DNA of 29,808 nucleotides. It comes from DATLYH01 sp035575035 (GTDB lineage: Bacteria; Planctomycetota; Planctomycetia; Gemmatales; Gemmataceae). The translations under genes were made by a program, and so were the position numbers. The notes beneath the pieces are model-generated. The model did not search any database, was not told where the DNA came from, and worked only from the letters and a program-made list of their open reading frames with translations. The DNA lies in assembly GCA_035575035.1 (NCBI GenBank), contig DATLYH010000113.1, positions 1 through 29,808 on the forward strand, in the 5' to 3' direction. Every line of letters starts with the position of its first letter. Within the stretch, counting starts at the first letter, position 1. Positions 9,000 to 16,076 of the stretch are shown here, in pieces.

Positions 9000-9677
9000 C
9001 TACTGCGGCGCCCGGCCGGGGGCGAAGGAAATGTCCGGGGTCAGGCCGCGCGTCTCGATCAGCCGCATCAGGTCGCGGACAACGGCGGTGTCGCGGTCCG
9101 GGCTGTTCTGATAGAGCACGATGATCGCCTTCTTCAGGTCCGGGTCCTCCTTGCGCCGCCGCGACAGGATTTCGGCCACTTCGTCCAGCGTGTACAGCCT
9201 CGACTCCCCCTCGATCCGGTAGAAGCGCCGCTGTGGTTGCGGCTCATCGCCGAGCACCTCAATCCGCAGGGCGCCGGTCTTGGGCGCCGGCTCGCCGTTG
9301 CGAGGAAGGGGGGGCTTGTCGGGCGGAGGCGACGGCTCCTTGCCGTTCGGCACCGGGTTGGGCTGCTCACCGCCGTTGCCCTGGCCGGGCCCCAGGCTGC
9401 TCCAACCGCCCAGCCCCCAGCCGCCGCCGCCCCCCGACTGGAACAACACCATCGCCACCAACACGCCGCCCACCACGGCGCCGAGCAGCCGGACGAACGT
9501 CAGCGCCGGCCGCGGCACTGACTTGGCCGTCAGCAGTTTGGCCAGCACCTGGGTCAATAGCCCGACGAGCAGCCCGCCGAAGAAGGCGCCGCCGGCGACG
9601 GCCAGCACACCGACGACGAAGCGGCCGACGTTCTCCACGAAGGCCAGGCCGGGGACCAGGGATAACGTGGCGGTCAT
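9000..9677 (-). CDS. Two-helix membrane protein with ExbD/TolR-like C-terminal region
   Basis: The product is 225 aa. Two hydrophobic segments (about 17-48 and 62-80) are followed by a Gly-rich then Pro-rich linker (81-138) and a C-terminal domain of about 85 residues. That domain ends with a strand-helix-strand pattern (KKAIIVLYQN, TAVVRDLMRLIETRGLTPDISF). The pattern resembles the periplasmic domain of ExbD/TolR, where a strand is followed by a helix and a strand near 'G(V/L)T'. The ATG overlaps the stop of the ExbD-like gene by four bases (ATGA), indicating translational coupling. I do not recognise a named family. It may supply the peptidoglycan- or partner-binding domain missing from the unusual upstream ExbD-like protein. 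Confidence 0.65.
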   Translation of the reverse strand: MTATLSLVPGLAFVENVGRFVVGVLAVAGGAFFGGLLVGLLTQVLAKLLTAKSVPRPALTFVRLLGAVVGGVLVAMVLFQSGGGGGWGLGGWSSLGPGQGNGGEQPNPVPNGKEPSPPPDKPPLPRNGEPAPKTGALRIEVLGDEPQPQRRFYRIEGESRLYTLDEVAEILSRRRKEDPDLKKAIIVLYQNSPDRDTAVVRDLMRLIETRGLTPDISFAPGRAPQ

Positions 9678-10228
9678 GGCGTGCCTCCCGAGGCGCCGGG
9701 GATGTCCCAGCCGTGGGCCACGTCCGCAAACCAGCGGTCGTACCGCTCCCGCTGCTCACGGTGCGGGAAGGGGCTGGTGCGGTCGCGCGGGTACAGGATC
9801 AAGTAATACAGCTCGCGCCGGGCCCCCCGCAGGTCGCGGCGGTCCTGGCTGATCAACGCGCGGGCGTCGGCCTCGCTGCGGACCTCGACGCGCTCGGGGT
9901 CATGGTAAAACAGTTTGCCAGTGGCCGGGTCGATCTCCAGTACGCGGACCTTCAGCCGCTCTTGCAACACCTGGATCTTCTCTTTGCGCAGCTCATCCAG
10001 CTCGTGGCGCAGCTGCGGCGGCGTCTCTTTCGCCTGAGCGCGGAGGACCTCTACCTCCCGCTCCAGGTCGCGCAGCCGCTGCTCCCGCGCCGCCGGACTC
10101 TCGACGACTGAACCCTCGCCGACTGTGCTCACCAACGGCATCAGGAGGAAGATGCAGAAGAGCAGGGTCAGCACGTCGATGAGCGGGATGAAGAAGCGGG
10201 TCACGCTGCGACGAGGGGGACGGATCAT
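9674..10228 (-). CDS. ExbD/TolR-like protein with atypical coiled-coil periplasmic part
   Basis: The product is 184 aa. After a short basic cytoplasmic tail there is one transmembrane helix (about 12-33, FFIPLIDVLTLLFCIFLLMP). Asp18 in it sits where ExbD/TolR carry their essential proton-carrying Asp (consensus PLIDVxFLLL). The extracytoplasmic part begins with a heptad-like charged helix (about 47-100) and lacks a standard ExbD fold; it ends in a Trp- and Arg-rich region. It lies 72 bases after the ExbB-like gene and is coupled to the next gene by an ATGA overlap. Likely role: the D subunit of a proton-driven inner-membrane motor. The Asp and its position are seen; the motor role is inferred. 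Confidence 0.75.
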   Translation of the reverse strand: MIRPPRRSVTRFFIPLIDVLTLLFCIFLLMPLVSTVGEGSVVESPAAREQRLRDLEREVEVLRAQAKETPPQLRHELDELRKEKIQVLQERLKVRVLEIDPATGKLFYHDPERVEVRSEADARALISQDRRDLRGARRELYYLILYPRDRTSPFPHREQRERYDRWFADVAHGWDIPGASGGTP

Positions 10229-10235
10229 GGCGTTC

Positions 10236-10300
10236 GTCCGTAGTCGGTAATCCGTAGTCCGTCGTGGTCTTTGCTACGGGCTACGGGCTGCAGGCTGGTT
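10236..10300. repeat. Short direct repeats between the ExbB- and ExbD-like genes
   Basis: TCCGTAGTC occurs twice within 10237-10259, followed by a partial copy, then GCTACGGG occurs twice in 10275-10290 in inverse sense. This is a degenerate GTAGTCCG-type repeat filling the 72-base spacer. Confidence 0.5.
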
Positions 10301-10846
10301 TCAGCGTCGGTCGGCGTACAGGGCGGAGCCGGGGTGCTCCTCGGCGTCGGCCGGCTCGCCGCCGCCCAGCGACTGGATCAACTGTCGGCCCAGTAGCACC
10401 ACCCAGGTCGGCGTGATGTTGACCAGGGCCATGAACAGGCCGCTGCCGGTGGCGGTGATCGCCGGGGCGTACAGACCGATGATCCGTCCCGGCGGCACCT
10501 GCACATGGTCGCTGAGGGAGCCGAACGTTTGCAAGATGCCGGCCACAGTGCCGAGCAGCCCCAGCAACGGGAACCACTCCGCCGCCTGGGCCAGATTGCT
10601 CAACCAGTCGTCGGGCCGCTCGTCGAACCCGGTGCCGCGCCATTGCAGCGCCCGCCAGGCGAGTAGCAGTTGTACGACGAAGAGCACGGCCCCCAGGCCG
10701 AGGATGACTAGGTCGAGGGCGGTGAGGTGTTTCAGGTAGAATTCCCGGGCCGCGGGCGGCAGGGCCACCGCGATCAGGGCCGCAGCCAGCAGGGCCACCA
10801 GGCAGAAGACCAGCGGCAGCACAGTCTGGATCAAGGTGCGGCGCAC
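10301..10846 (-). CDS. MotA/TolQ/ExbB-family proton channel protein
   Basis: The product is 181 aa, starting at a GTG with GGAGG eight bases upstream. Hydrophobic segments lie at about 8-30, 43-64, 91-112 and 125-152. The family signature is clear: EWFPLLGLLGTVAGILQTF (90-108), then APAITATGSGLFMALVNI (127-144), matching the two pore-lining helices of TolQ/ExbB. In E. coli such proteins form a pentamer around an ExbD/TolR dimer and use proton flow to drive movement in the envelope. It is followed by an ExbD-like gene, as expected. It is shorter than E. coli ExbB (244 aa) and has little cytoplasmic domain between helices. Confidence 0.85.
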   Translation of the reverse strand: MRRTLIQTVLPLVFCLVALLAAALIAVALPPAAREFYLKHLTALDLVILGLGAVLFVVQLLLAWRALQWRGTGFDERPDDWLSNLAQAAEWFPLLGLLGTVAGILQTFGSLSDHVQVPPGRIIGLYAPAITATGSGLFMALVNITPTWVVLLGRQLIQSLGGGEPADAEEHPGSALYADRR

Positions 10847-10863
10847 GGGCCATCCCTCCAGCG

Positions 10864-11076
10864 TCAGGGGCCCGGATCAGGCCGAGGCGGCTTGATCGGC
10901 TCGGCCTTGTCCTTGTCTTCGTCAGTCTTGGGCAGTGGCTTGTCACCGCTCGACGAGGTGGGCGCGCCGCCTCGGCCGGTCGGGGTGGTGGTCGAGCCGG
11001 TACATCCCACCAGCACCGGCAGCAGCAGCGACCCCGCCAGCAGCCCGAGCCTGCCCAACAGAGCGCGTCTTGACAT
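10864..11076 (-). CDS. Small lipoprotein
   Basis: The product is 70 aa. The ATG at 11076 has GGAGG eight bases upstream. A basic start (MSRRALLGR), a hydrophobic core and a lipobox LVGC with Cys near residue 24 give a typical lipoprotein signal. The mature part is about 47 residues rich in Thr, Ser, Gly, Pro, Asp and Lys, so probably disordered. It sits 17 bases before the ExbB-like gene and 25 after the thioesterase, inside the same run of genes. It may be an envelope partner of the TolQ/TolR-like proteins, but no domain supports this. Confidence 0.7.
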   Translation of the reverse strand: MSRRALLGRLGLLAGSLLLPVLVGCTGSTTTPTGRGGAPTSSSGDKPLPKTDEDKDKAEPIKPPRPDPGP

Positions 11077-11101
11077 GAGGAGAACCTCCGTCCGTTTTCG
11101 G

Positions 11102-11485
11102 TCACTTACCCCGCAGAACCTCCGGCAGGGCCTGCGGCCGGCCGTCGCGGTCCACACAGGCCAACGTGGTCGTGCCTTCCGCCAGCAGCAGGCCGTCGCG
11201 CCGCAGTTCGTAGCGGTGATCGATGCGCACCGACGTGGTCCGGGTCACCGTCGTCCGTAGTGTCAGCAGGTCGTCATACCGCGCCGGGCGCAGGTAGCGG
11301 ACCTCCACCTTCGTCAGCACCAGCAGAAATCCCTGGTCCTCGAGATCGCGGTACGACAGGCCCAGCGACCGCAGCAGCTCCGTCCGCCCTTGTTCGAAAT
11401 AGACCAGGTAGTTCGCATGGTGCAGCAGGCCCATCCGGTCGGTTTCCGCATAGCGCACCCGGATGGTGATCTCTCCGCTCAGCAT
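11102..11485 (-). CDS. YbgC/4-hydroxybenzoyl-CoA thioesterase-family acyl-CoA thioesterase
   Basis: The product is 127 aa, the normal length for a single hotdog domain. The start at 11485 has AGGAAG about six bases upstream and begins directly with the fold (ITIRVRYAETDRMG). The segment DRMGLLHHANYLVYFEQGR carries the family catalytic Asp and the helix-start signature. YbgC-type enzymes hydrolyse acyl-CoA or acyl-ACP thioesters in the cytoplasm. In E. coli ybgC is the first gene of the tol-pal operon, ahead of tolQ and tolR. Here too it precedes TolQ-like and TolR-like genes, with a lipoprotein between. It lies 81 bases after the lepB stop. Confidence 0.88.
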   Translation of the reverse strand: MLSGEITIRVRYAETDRMGLLHHANYLVYFEQGRTELLRSLGLSYRDLEDQGFLLVLTKVEVRYLRPARYDDLLTLRTTVTRTTSVRIDHRYELRRDGLLLAEGTTTLACVDRDGRPQALPEVLRGK

Positions 11486-11566
11486 GGGTCTTCCTTGCCC
11501 CTCGCCCCACTTCTGAGCCGCTTGCGGCTTAGCGCTAACCGCAAGCGGCAAGAAGGCGACCCCGGA

Positions 11567-13501
11567 TTACTCAATCGCACCGACCCGGTTGACGGGCGAC
11601 TTCAACGGCCAGTACGGGAAGTAGAACGGGTAGTACACCAGCAGCGCCCGTCCCAGCATCAGCCGCTCCGGGACAGTGCCCCAGCTGCGGCCGTCGGAGC
11701 TTTCGGGGCTGTTGTCGCCCAGGCAAAGGTAATGGCCCGGATGGACGTACAGCGTCTTGCCGCGCAGTTCCCGGAGCGGTTCCCACCGTCGCGGGTCGCT
11801 CAGGAAGTGGTGCAACTCGTGGTGCCGTTCAGCATCGCCGCGGTGCATCGCATTCCACAGTTCCTGCATCTGTCCCGAGTCGGACTGCCCCGGCACGGTC
11901 GTGTAATAGGTGTCGCGCCAAAGTTTGAGATGATGAACGCTGACCGTGCCCCCCCTGACGCCGATGCTGACCGGTTGCAGGTCGTTGGGGTACGGCCCGC
12001 GCTGCTTCGGCGGCTCATACGACACGCCATCACCGAACGGCAGGCTGCCATCGACCCACACCGTCAACCGTTCGTCCACATTGGCGAAGCGGACCCGGTA
12101 CGTTCCTTTCCCCTTGAGCGATGTGTTGGCGTCGGCGATGTCCTTGAAGTCATCGTCAGCCGGCGGCGAGCTGCCTTCATGGGGCCACTTCAGCCGGAGA
12201 AGGGTACACTTACCCGATGCCAGGTCCCAGCGGGCGCGGAAGCGATCGACACCGCGGGACAATTCCAGCACCAACTCGCCCTTGGGGTCTTCCACCGTGA
12301 CTTCACACTCCAGGATCAGGTCGCCGACCCAGTTGGGCCCGGCCGGGAGTTGGCCCAGTTTGCGCGGCTCGTAGGTGTTGTAGCCGAGGAAATCAGTGAT
12401 CAGCTCCGGCTTGTCCCGGCTGCGGAGGATGTGACGGTAGCGCAGCCAGCGCAGCTGCTTCTCATCCGGCGCGGTGTGGCGGAAGCCGTGGGACGCGATC
12501 GCGGACCAGGCGCCGTCGTCATCCACCCCCGCCCAGCGCGGCGGCTGGACCCCCTCCAGGTCCTTCGCCGGCTGGTCGTTGTCGTAGACCAGCCGTTTCA
12601 TGGCCAGGATCTTGTCGGGCGGCTTCTGGAGAATGCGGGCGCCGATGCGCGCCTCGAGTTTGTCGAGCGCGTCATTCTCGTGCATGTAATGGTGCCGCCA
12701 GAGATCCAGCTTGGAGCCGTCGGATTCGGCACCGGCCGGCTTCTCGACGTCCAGGTGGTAGAGGTCGCCATAGTGGATGCCGATGGTTTCGTCGCCTGCG
12801 CTGATCAGCCGCTTGATGTAGTTCATCTGCACCCAGTTCTGCTGCGGCCCGCGGACGGGGAAGTCGGTGTCGCCGGGGAATTTGAAGACCACCACGTCCC
12901 AGCGTTCGGGTTTGCCGAAGTCGTACAGGTACTTAACGACCAGCACCCGGTCGCCGCTGTTGGGGCCGGGGTCGAGGACTTCGTTGCCTGCCTGCGGGTT
13001 GGGCTGACGGCCGTCGTACAGCGGGTTGACCAGGCGAATGGCGAGCCGACAGTTGGGGCAGATGCAGCCGGTGACGCGCACCGGTGCGCCTCCTTCCTGG
13101 GGATCGACCTCCTGGCTGCAATTGACCGGGAACTCGTGGCCGCACTGCGGACAGGCCACCACCTTTTGATAGCCCCAAAGTGTGCTGGCCATCGACCCGG
13201 TGGGAATGACGAATGCCTCGGCGACGAACGACTTGAGCAGCAGGACGAGAACGACGACGAAGACGACCGTCTCGACGATTTCGCGCAGGCTATCGGTCTG
13301 GCGGTGCGGATGGGGCGGCGGCTTGGACCACAATATCTCCTTCGCCCCGGTCAGGAGGCCCCGGGGTGAGGCCGGCGGGGCACCATCGGGGGGGGGATGG
13401 TTGTCTGCGGTTGTCCGGTCGGGCGCAGCCGGCTCGCTCCGGGCCGGCGGTTGGCCCGGGGGGAGAGGGGTATGGGGAGCCTTGACGTGGTCGTCTGCCA
13501 T
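11567..13501 (-). CDS. lepB: Signal peptidase I with zinc-ribbon-like and jelly-roll-like insertions (copy 2)
   Basis: The product is 644 aa, about twice the usual length. A Pro-rich cytoplasmic tail (1-70) precedes one transmembrane helix (about 74-93). The catalytic Ser is in PTGSMASTL (Ser103) and the general-base Lys in NYIKRLI (Lys230). The C-terminal catalytic box is GHYLCLGDNSPESSDGRSWG (about 589-608). Between Ser and Lys lie CPQC (117-120) and CPNC (148-151), zinc-ribbon-like. Between the Lys and the GDNS box is a region of about 350 residues whose second half (391-533) looks like a concanavalin A/LamG-type beta-sandwich (GDLILECEVTVE, GTYRVRFANVDERLTVWVDG, VSVHHLKLWRD). It removes signal peptides at the outer face of the cytoplasmic membrane; the role of the inserts is unknown. 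Confidence 0.9.
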   Translation of the reverse strand: MADDHVKAPHTPLPPGQPPARSEPAAPDRTTADNHPPPDGAPPASPRGLLTGAKEILWSKPPPHPHRQTDSLREIVETVVFVVVLVLLLKSFVAEAFVIPTGSMASTLWGYQKVVACPQCGHEFPVNCSQEVDPQEGGAPVRVTGCICPNCRLAIRLVNPLYDGRQPNPQAGNEVLDPGPNSGDRVLVVKYLYDFGKPERWDVVVFKFPGDTDFPVRGPQQNWVQMNYIKRLISAGDETIGIHYGDLYHLDVEKPAGAESDGSKLDLWRHHYMHENDALDKLEARIGARILQKPPDKILAMKRLVYDNDQPAKDLEGVQPPRWAGVDDDGAWSAIASHGFRHTAPDEKQLRWLRYRHILRSRDKPELITDFLGYNTYEPRKLGQLPAGPNWVGDLILECEVTVEDPKGELVLELSRGVDRFRARWDLASGKCTLLRLKWPHEGSSPPADDDFKDIADANTSLKGKGTYRVRFANVDERLTVWVDGSLPFGDGVSYEPPKQRGPYPNDLQPVSIGVRGGTVSVHHLKLWRDTYYTTVPGQSDSGQMQELWNAMHRGDAERHHELHHFLSDPRRWEPLRELRGKTLYVHPGHYLCLGDNSPESSDGRSWGTVPERLMLGRALLVYYPFYFPYWPLKSPVNRVGAIE

Positions 13502-13723
13502 GAAACACCGTCGGGTTATGCTCGGCCCGTCGGGCGGCCGGGGCTGCTGGCATTATTCTTAGCGATTGTCTGCGGACCGGCGAGCGGAGCAATTGCCGCC
13601 CGCCGCGTCCCTGCATTATCATCCCGGCCGGCCGCCTTTTCTCCAAGTGCAAATCCCTTGCCCAAACAGACGAGGGAAGATGGTAAACCAACCTCGCCCT
13701 GCCCGGCAAGTCAGGGTGCCCGC

Positions 13724-15256
13724 TCAGCGCAGCCAGCGCACCCGCTTCCAGTCGAGGACCTGGTGCTGCCATTGCCGGCCGAATCCCTGCCACCGCACCG
13801 CCCGGCTCGGCAGGTGAACCAGGAAGGGCTTGCCCACCAAGTACGCCTCGGGCACCGGCGCCGGGTTTCCCTCCGGGTCGGACCAGAAGCGGCTATCGTC
13901 GGAGTTGGGGCTGTTGTCGCCCAGGACAAAATACTGCCCCGCCCCCAGCCGTACCGGCGCACGAACGCCGTGCTGCCCGGCCTCGGTGTAATGGACATCG
14001 CGGAAGAGGCGGATATTGCTCAGCCGCACGTCCACCCCGCGAGCCCCTACCTTCACCGGCCGCGTCACCTCCCCCCGCTGCTCCGCCGCCGGACGATCAA
14101 CCGGCGCGAACGGCGGCCGGCCATCGACCACCAGCGTCGCCCGCCGGTCCACGAAGGCCAACCCCACGTGGTAGGTCCGGCCTACTCGCAGGCCGAAATC
14201 CGGGGCGGTCCGGTACACCCGGCTCTCGCCGTCGAGGTCCGCCGTCGGCTGTCGGCCGATCAGGCGGGCGCCCTCCTTGACCGTCCCGATGGGCAATTCA
14301 GCAGTCATCTCATCGAGGCCGTCGGTAATGGCGAAGGCCACCCAGCCGTCGCCGCCGAGCACCTCCAGGTCGCACTCGAGCATGAAGTCATGCACGGCCG
14401 CTGCTGCGGCAGGATCGCCCCCGTTATAACTGTATTCGTCCCGGATCGCCTCCTCTTTATGCACGTCCAATAGCCAGTTGCGATATCCCAGCCAGAGGTA
14501 AGCATCGCTCTCCCGCAGCGCATTCAGCCGCAGACCGGTCCCTTCCGGCGCGGCCGGGCCTTCCCTCACTCTCCCCTCTCTCCCCGCGGGGGGAGAAGGA
14601 AGGGTGAGGGGGGGCGGCTGGATTTGCCAGCGCGTCTGCCAGCCGTCGGCCGGCTGATAGTTGTGATCGAAGAGGAGAATGCGGAGGCGCTGGAATTCCT
14701 CCAGCGTCTTGCGGGCGAGGTCGTGATCGATGTAGACATCGCCGTCGCGGAGTTGCACTTCCTCGCCGGGCAGCCCGACGACGCGCTTGACAAACTCCTT
14801 GCCCGGCTCGACCGGACAGCGGAAGACGGCCATCTCCCAGCGGCGCGGCCGACGCCAGTCGAAGACATTTTTGTTGACCAGCAATTGGTCACCCCGGCTG
14901 ATGAGCGTCTGGTCGAGGGGAAGCTCATCGCAGCCGCAGTTGGGGCAGGCCGCGTGGCCATGCCGGCCGAAGTGGCGCTCACCGTTACCGTTGGGGACGC
15001 CGACCCGGACCAGGTAGCCGCAGCGCGGGCAGACCGCCGCCCAGTGATTGCCCATCAACGTGGGCGCCATGCTGCCGGTGGGCACGGAATACGGCTCGAC
15101 GCCCACCACCCGGATAAGCAGCAGAACGCTGAGGAAAAGCACGGCCGATTCGATCAGTCGGCGCCCGGCGACGGGATGACGAGGCGGCGCAGCGGTAACA
15201 GCAGACGTGCCGGGTGCGGTCGCCGACGGGCTCCCATTGTCCGCAGGTGCATCCAC
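13724..15256 (-). CDS. lepB: Signal peptidase I with zinc-ribbon-like and jelly-roll-like insertions (copy 1)
   Basis: The product is 510 aa. GTG 15256 is preferred: it lies four bases past the stop of the upstream gene and has GGAG seven to eight bases before it, whereas the upstream ATG (15334) lies deep in that gene. A single transmembrane helix (about 34-53) is followed by VPTGSMAPTL (Ser62), CPRC (76-79), CPNC (104-107), and EFVKRVVGLPGEE (Lys157). A repeat-derived tract lies at about 214-239, a beta-sandwich-like region at about 285-425 (FMLECDLEVLG, YHVGLAFVDRRATLVVDG, VRLSNIRLFRD), and the C-terminal box QYFVLGDNSPNSDDSRFW from 441. The architecture is the same as copy 2 but with a shorter insert. 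The pair is a tandem, diverged duplication downstream of lepA. Confidence 0.9.
   Translation of the reverse strand: MDAPADNGSPSATAPGTSAVTAAPPRHPVAGRRLIESAVLFLSVLLLIRVVGVEPYSVPTGSMAPTLMGNHWAAVCPRCGYLVRVGVPNGNGERHFGRHGHAACPNCGCDELPLDQTLISRGDQLLVNKNVFDWRRPRRWEMAVFRCPVEPGKEFVKRVVGLPGEEVQLRDGDVYIDHDLARKTLEEFQRLRILLFDHNYQPADGWQTRWQIQPPPLTLPSPPAGREGRVREGPAAPEGTGLRLNALRESDAYLWLGYRNWLLDVHKEEAIRDEYSYNGGDPAAAAAVHDFMLECDLEVLGGDGWVAFAITDGLDEMTAELPIGTVKEGARLIGRQPTADLDGESRVYRTAPDFGLRVGRTYHVGLAFVDRRATLVVDGRPPFAPVDRPAAEQRGEVTRPVKVGARGVDVRLSNIRLFRDVHYTEAGQHGVRAPVRLGAGQYFVLGDNSPNSDDSRFWSDPEGNPAPVPEAYLVGKPFLVHLPSRAVRWQGFGRQWQHQVLDWKRVRWLR
14559..14614. repeat. In-frame palindromic repeat inserted in lepB copy 1
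   Basis: An imperfect palindrome, CCCTCACTCTCCCC on the left and GGAAGGGTGAGGG on the right around a CCCCGCGGGG centre. It is of the same CCCTCACCCC/GGGGTGAGGG family as 1328-1462 and 17918-17976. It encodes the Pro/Gly/Arg-rich tract PPPLTLPSPPAGREGRVREG between the catalytic core and the beta-sandwich insert. Confidence 0.7.
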
Positions 15257-15260
15257 GTCC

Positions 15261-15578
15261 TCACTCCAGCGGTGATCCGGGCAGGGGTCTGACCCGCAAG
15301 ATACAGACCGCCCGTTCCGGCTCGTAAACAACATAATACACGATTACCGGCGGGCGCACGCCATGACAGACCCAGCCGCCCTTCTTGCGGGTTCGCCGTT
15401 CGGGATCGCCCCATTCCAGAGGGCGGGTTTGCAACTGCTCCACGACCTCCCGCATGGCCCGGAAGAATTCCTGGTCGATTCCGGCGGAGACAGCCTTCTT
15501 CGCCAGCGCACGGATTTGCTCATTAACCGGAGAAGTGCGCGCGACACGATAGAGGAGCCCCTCTTTCGCGGCCATCAT
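15261..15578 (-). CDS. RelE/ParE-like small protein (possible toxin)
   Basis: The product is 105 aa. The sequence runs YRVARTSPVNEQIRALAKKA, a helix ending in VVEQLQTRPLEWGDPE, then strands with VIVYYVVYEPERAVCILRVRPL. This helix-then-beta-sheet order, with a final strand 'VCILRV', resembles RelE/ParE-superfamily toxins common in planctomycetes. The typical catalytic residues are not clear, so RNase activity cannot be claimed. Its ATG overlaps the stop of the upstream small gene (ATGA), a usual toxin-antitoxin arrangement, and its end overlaps the ribosome-binding region of lepB copy 1. It sits between lepA and lepB, which are neighbours in many bacteria. Confidence 0.6.
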   Translation of the reverse strand: MMAAKEGLLYRVARTSPVNEQIRALAKKAVSAGIDQEFFRAMREVVEQLQTRPLEWGDPERRTRKKGGWVCHGVRPPVIVYYVVYEPERAVCILRVRPLPGSPLE

Positions 15579-15991
15579 TTCCCCCTGGAGGATTCCAGCT
15601 CCGCGAGGAGGTCTTCCAGGGATGGCCCCTTGCCTATTTGGGCGAGGAGGGTTTCCTTATCAGGGACCTCGATGTCCTTCTCCCAGGTCAGGGCGTACAC
15701 GGCTTTCAAGTACTGGTCCCGCTCCGCCTTGACCTTGGCAAGCTCCAGGTGAAGTTGATCGCGCTCCTGGCGCAAGGCGTTACACAGCTCTTGCCAGCGC
15801 TTGACGTCCTTGGCCGTTTCCGAAGGGCGGCCCTTCTTGGTATATCCCAGACTGTGCAGCACCTCCAAAACTTCACTCCAAGTGGGAAAGGGGCGTTTTT
15901 TTTCTCTCTGGTATCGATCAATCGCCTCCATGAATTCGATTTCTTCCTGACTGTACGTGCCGCGACGGGAGGAGGTTGATTTTGCTTTCAT
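15575..15991 (-). CDS. Small helical protein, possible antitoxin partner
   Basis: The product is 138 aa from ATG 15991; a GTG at 16009 is possible, and neither has a good ribosome-binding site. After a Lys/Ser-rich start, the segment YSQEEIEFMEAIDRYQREKKRPFPTW with SEVLEVLHSLGYTKK looks like a small DNA-binding helical domain. It is followed by a coiled coil (about 70-105, RWQELCNALRQERDQLHLEL) and an acidic C-terminal helix. I recognise the N-terminal pattern as common in planctomycete hypothetical proteins but cannot name a family. The four-base overlap with the RelE-like gene suggests co-translation and an antitoxin role; this is inference from order only. Confidence 0.55.
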   Translation of the reverse strand: MKAKSTSSRRGTYSQEEIEFMEAIDRYQREKKRPFPTWSEVLEVLHSLGYTKKGRPSETAKDVKRWQELCNALRQERDQLHLELAKVKAERDQYLKAVYALTWEKDIEVPDKETLLAQIGKGPSLEDLLAELESSRGK

Positions 15992-16076
15992 GCGAGGACA
16001 CTCACCCACCCAGGGAGGAGATGACTAGGTTCTCAGCCGCCAGGGGGCATTCTACCAGATCCTCCGGTTCTTCCGA

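Noticed and set aside
10301..10846. Zorya defence system (ZorA/ZorB)
   Set aside because: The channel protein lacks the long ZorA cytoplasmic tail, no OmpA-like ZorB domain is seen, and no ZorC, ZorD or ZorE-like gene is adjacent.
13397..14473. Long plus-strand open frames opposite the two lepB genes (for example 358 aa here and 659 aa at 11390-13369)
   Set aside because: They are antisense shadows in high-GC DNA. The minus-strand frames carry clear signal peptidase motifs and the plus-strand translations show no family pattern.
15261..15334. ATG 15334 as start of lepB copy 1
   Set aside because: It overlaps the RelE-like gene by 74 bases and adds a non-conserved N-terminus; GTG 15256 has GGAG at the right distance and follows the upstream stop.
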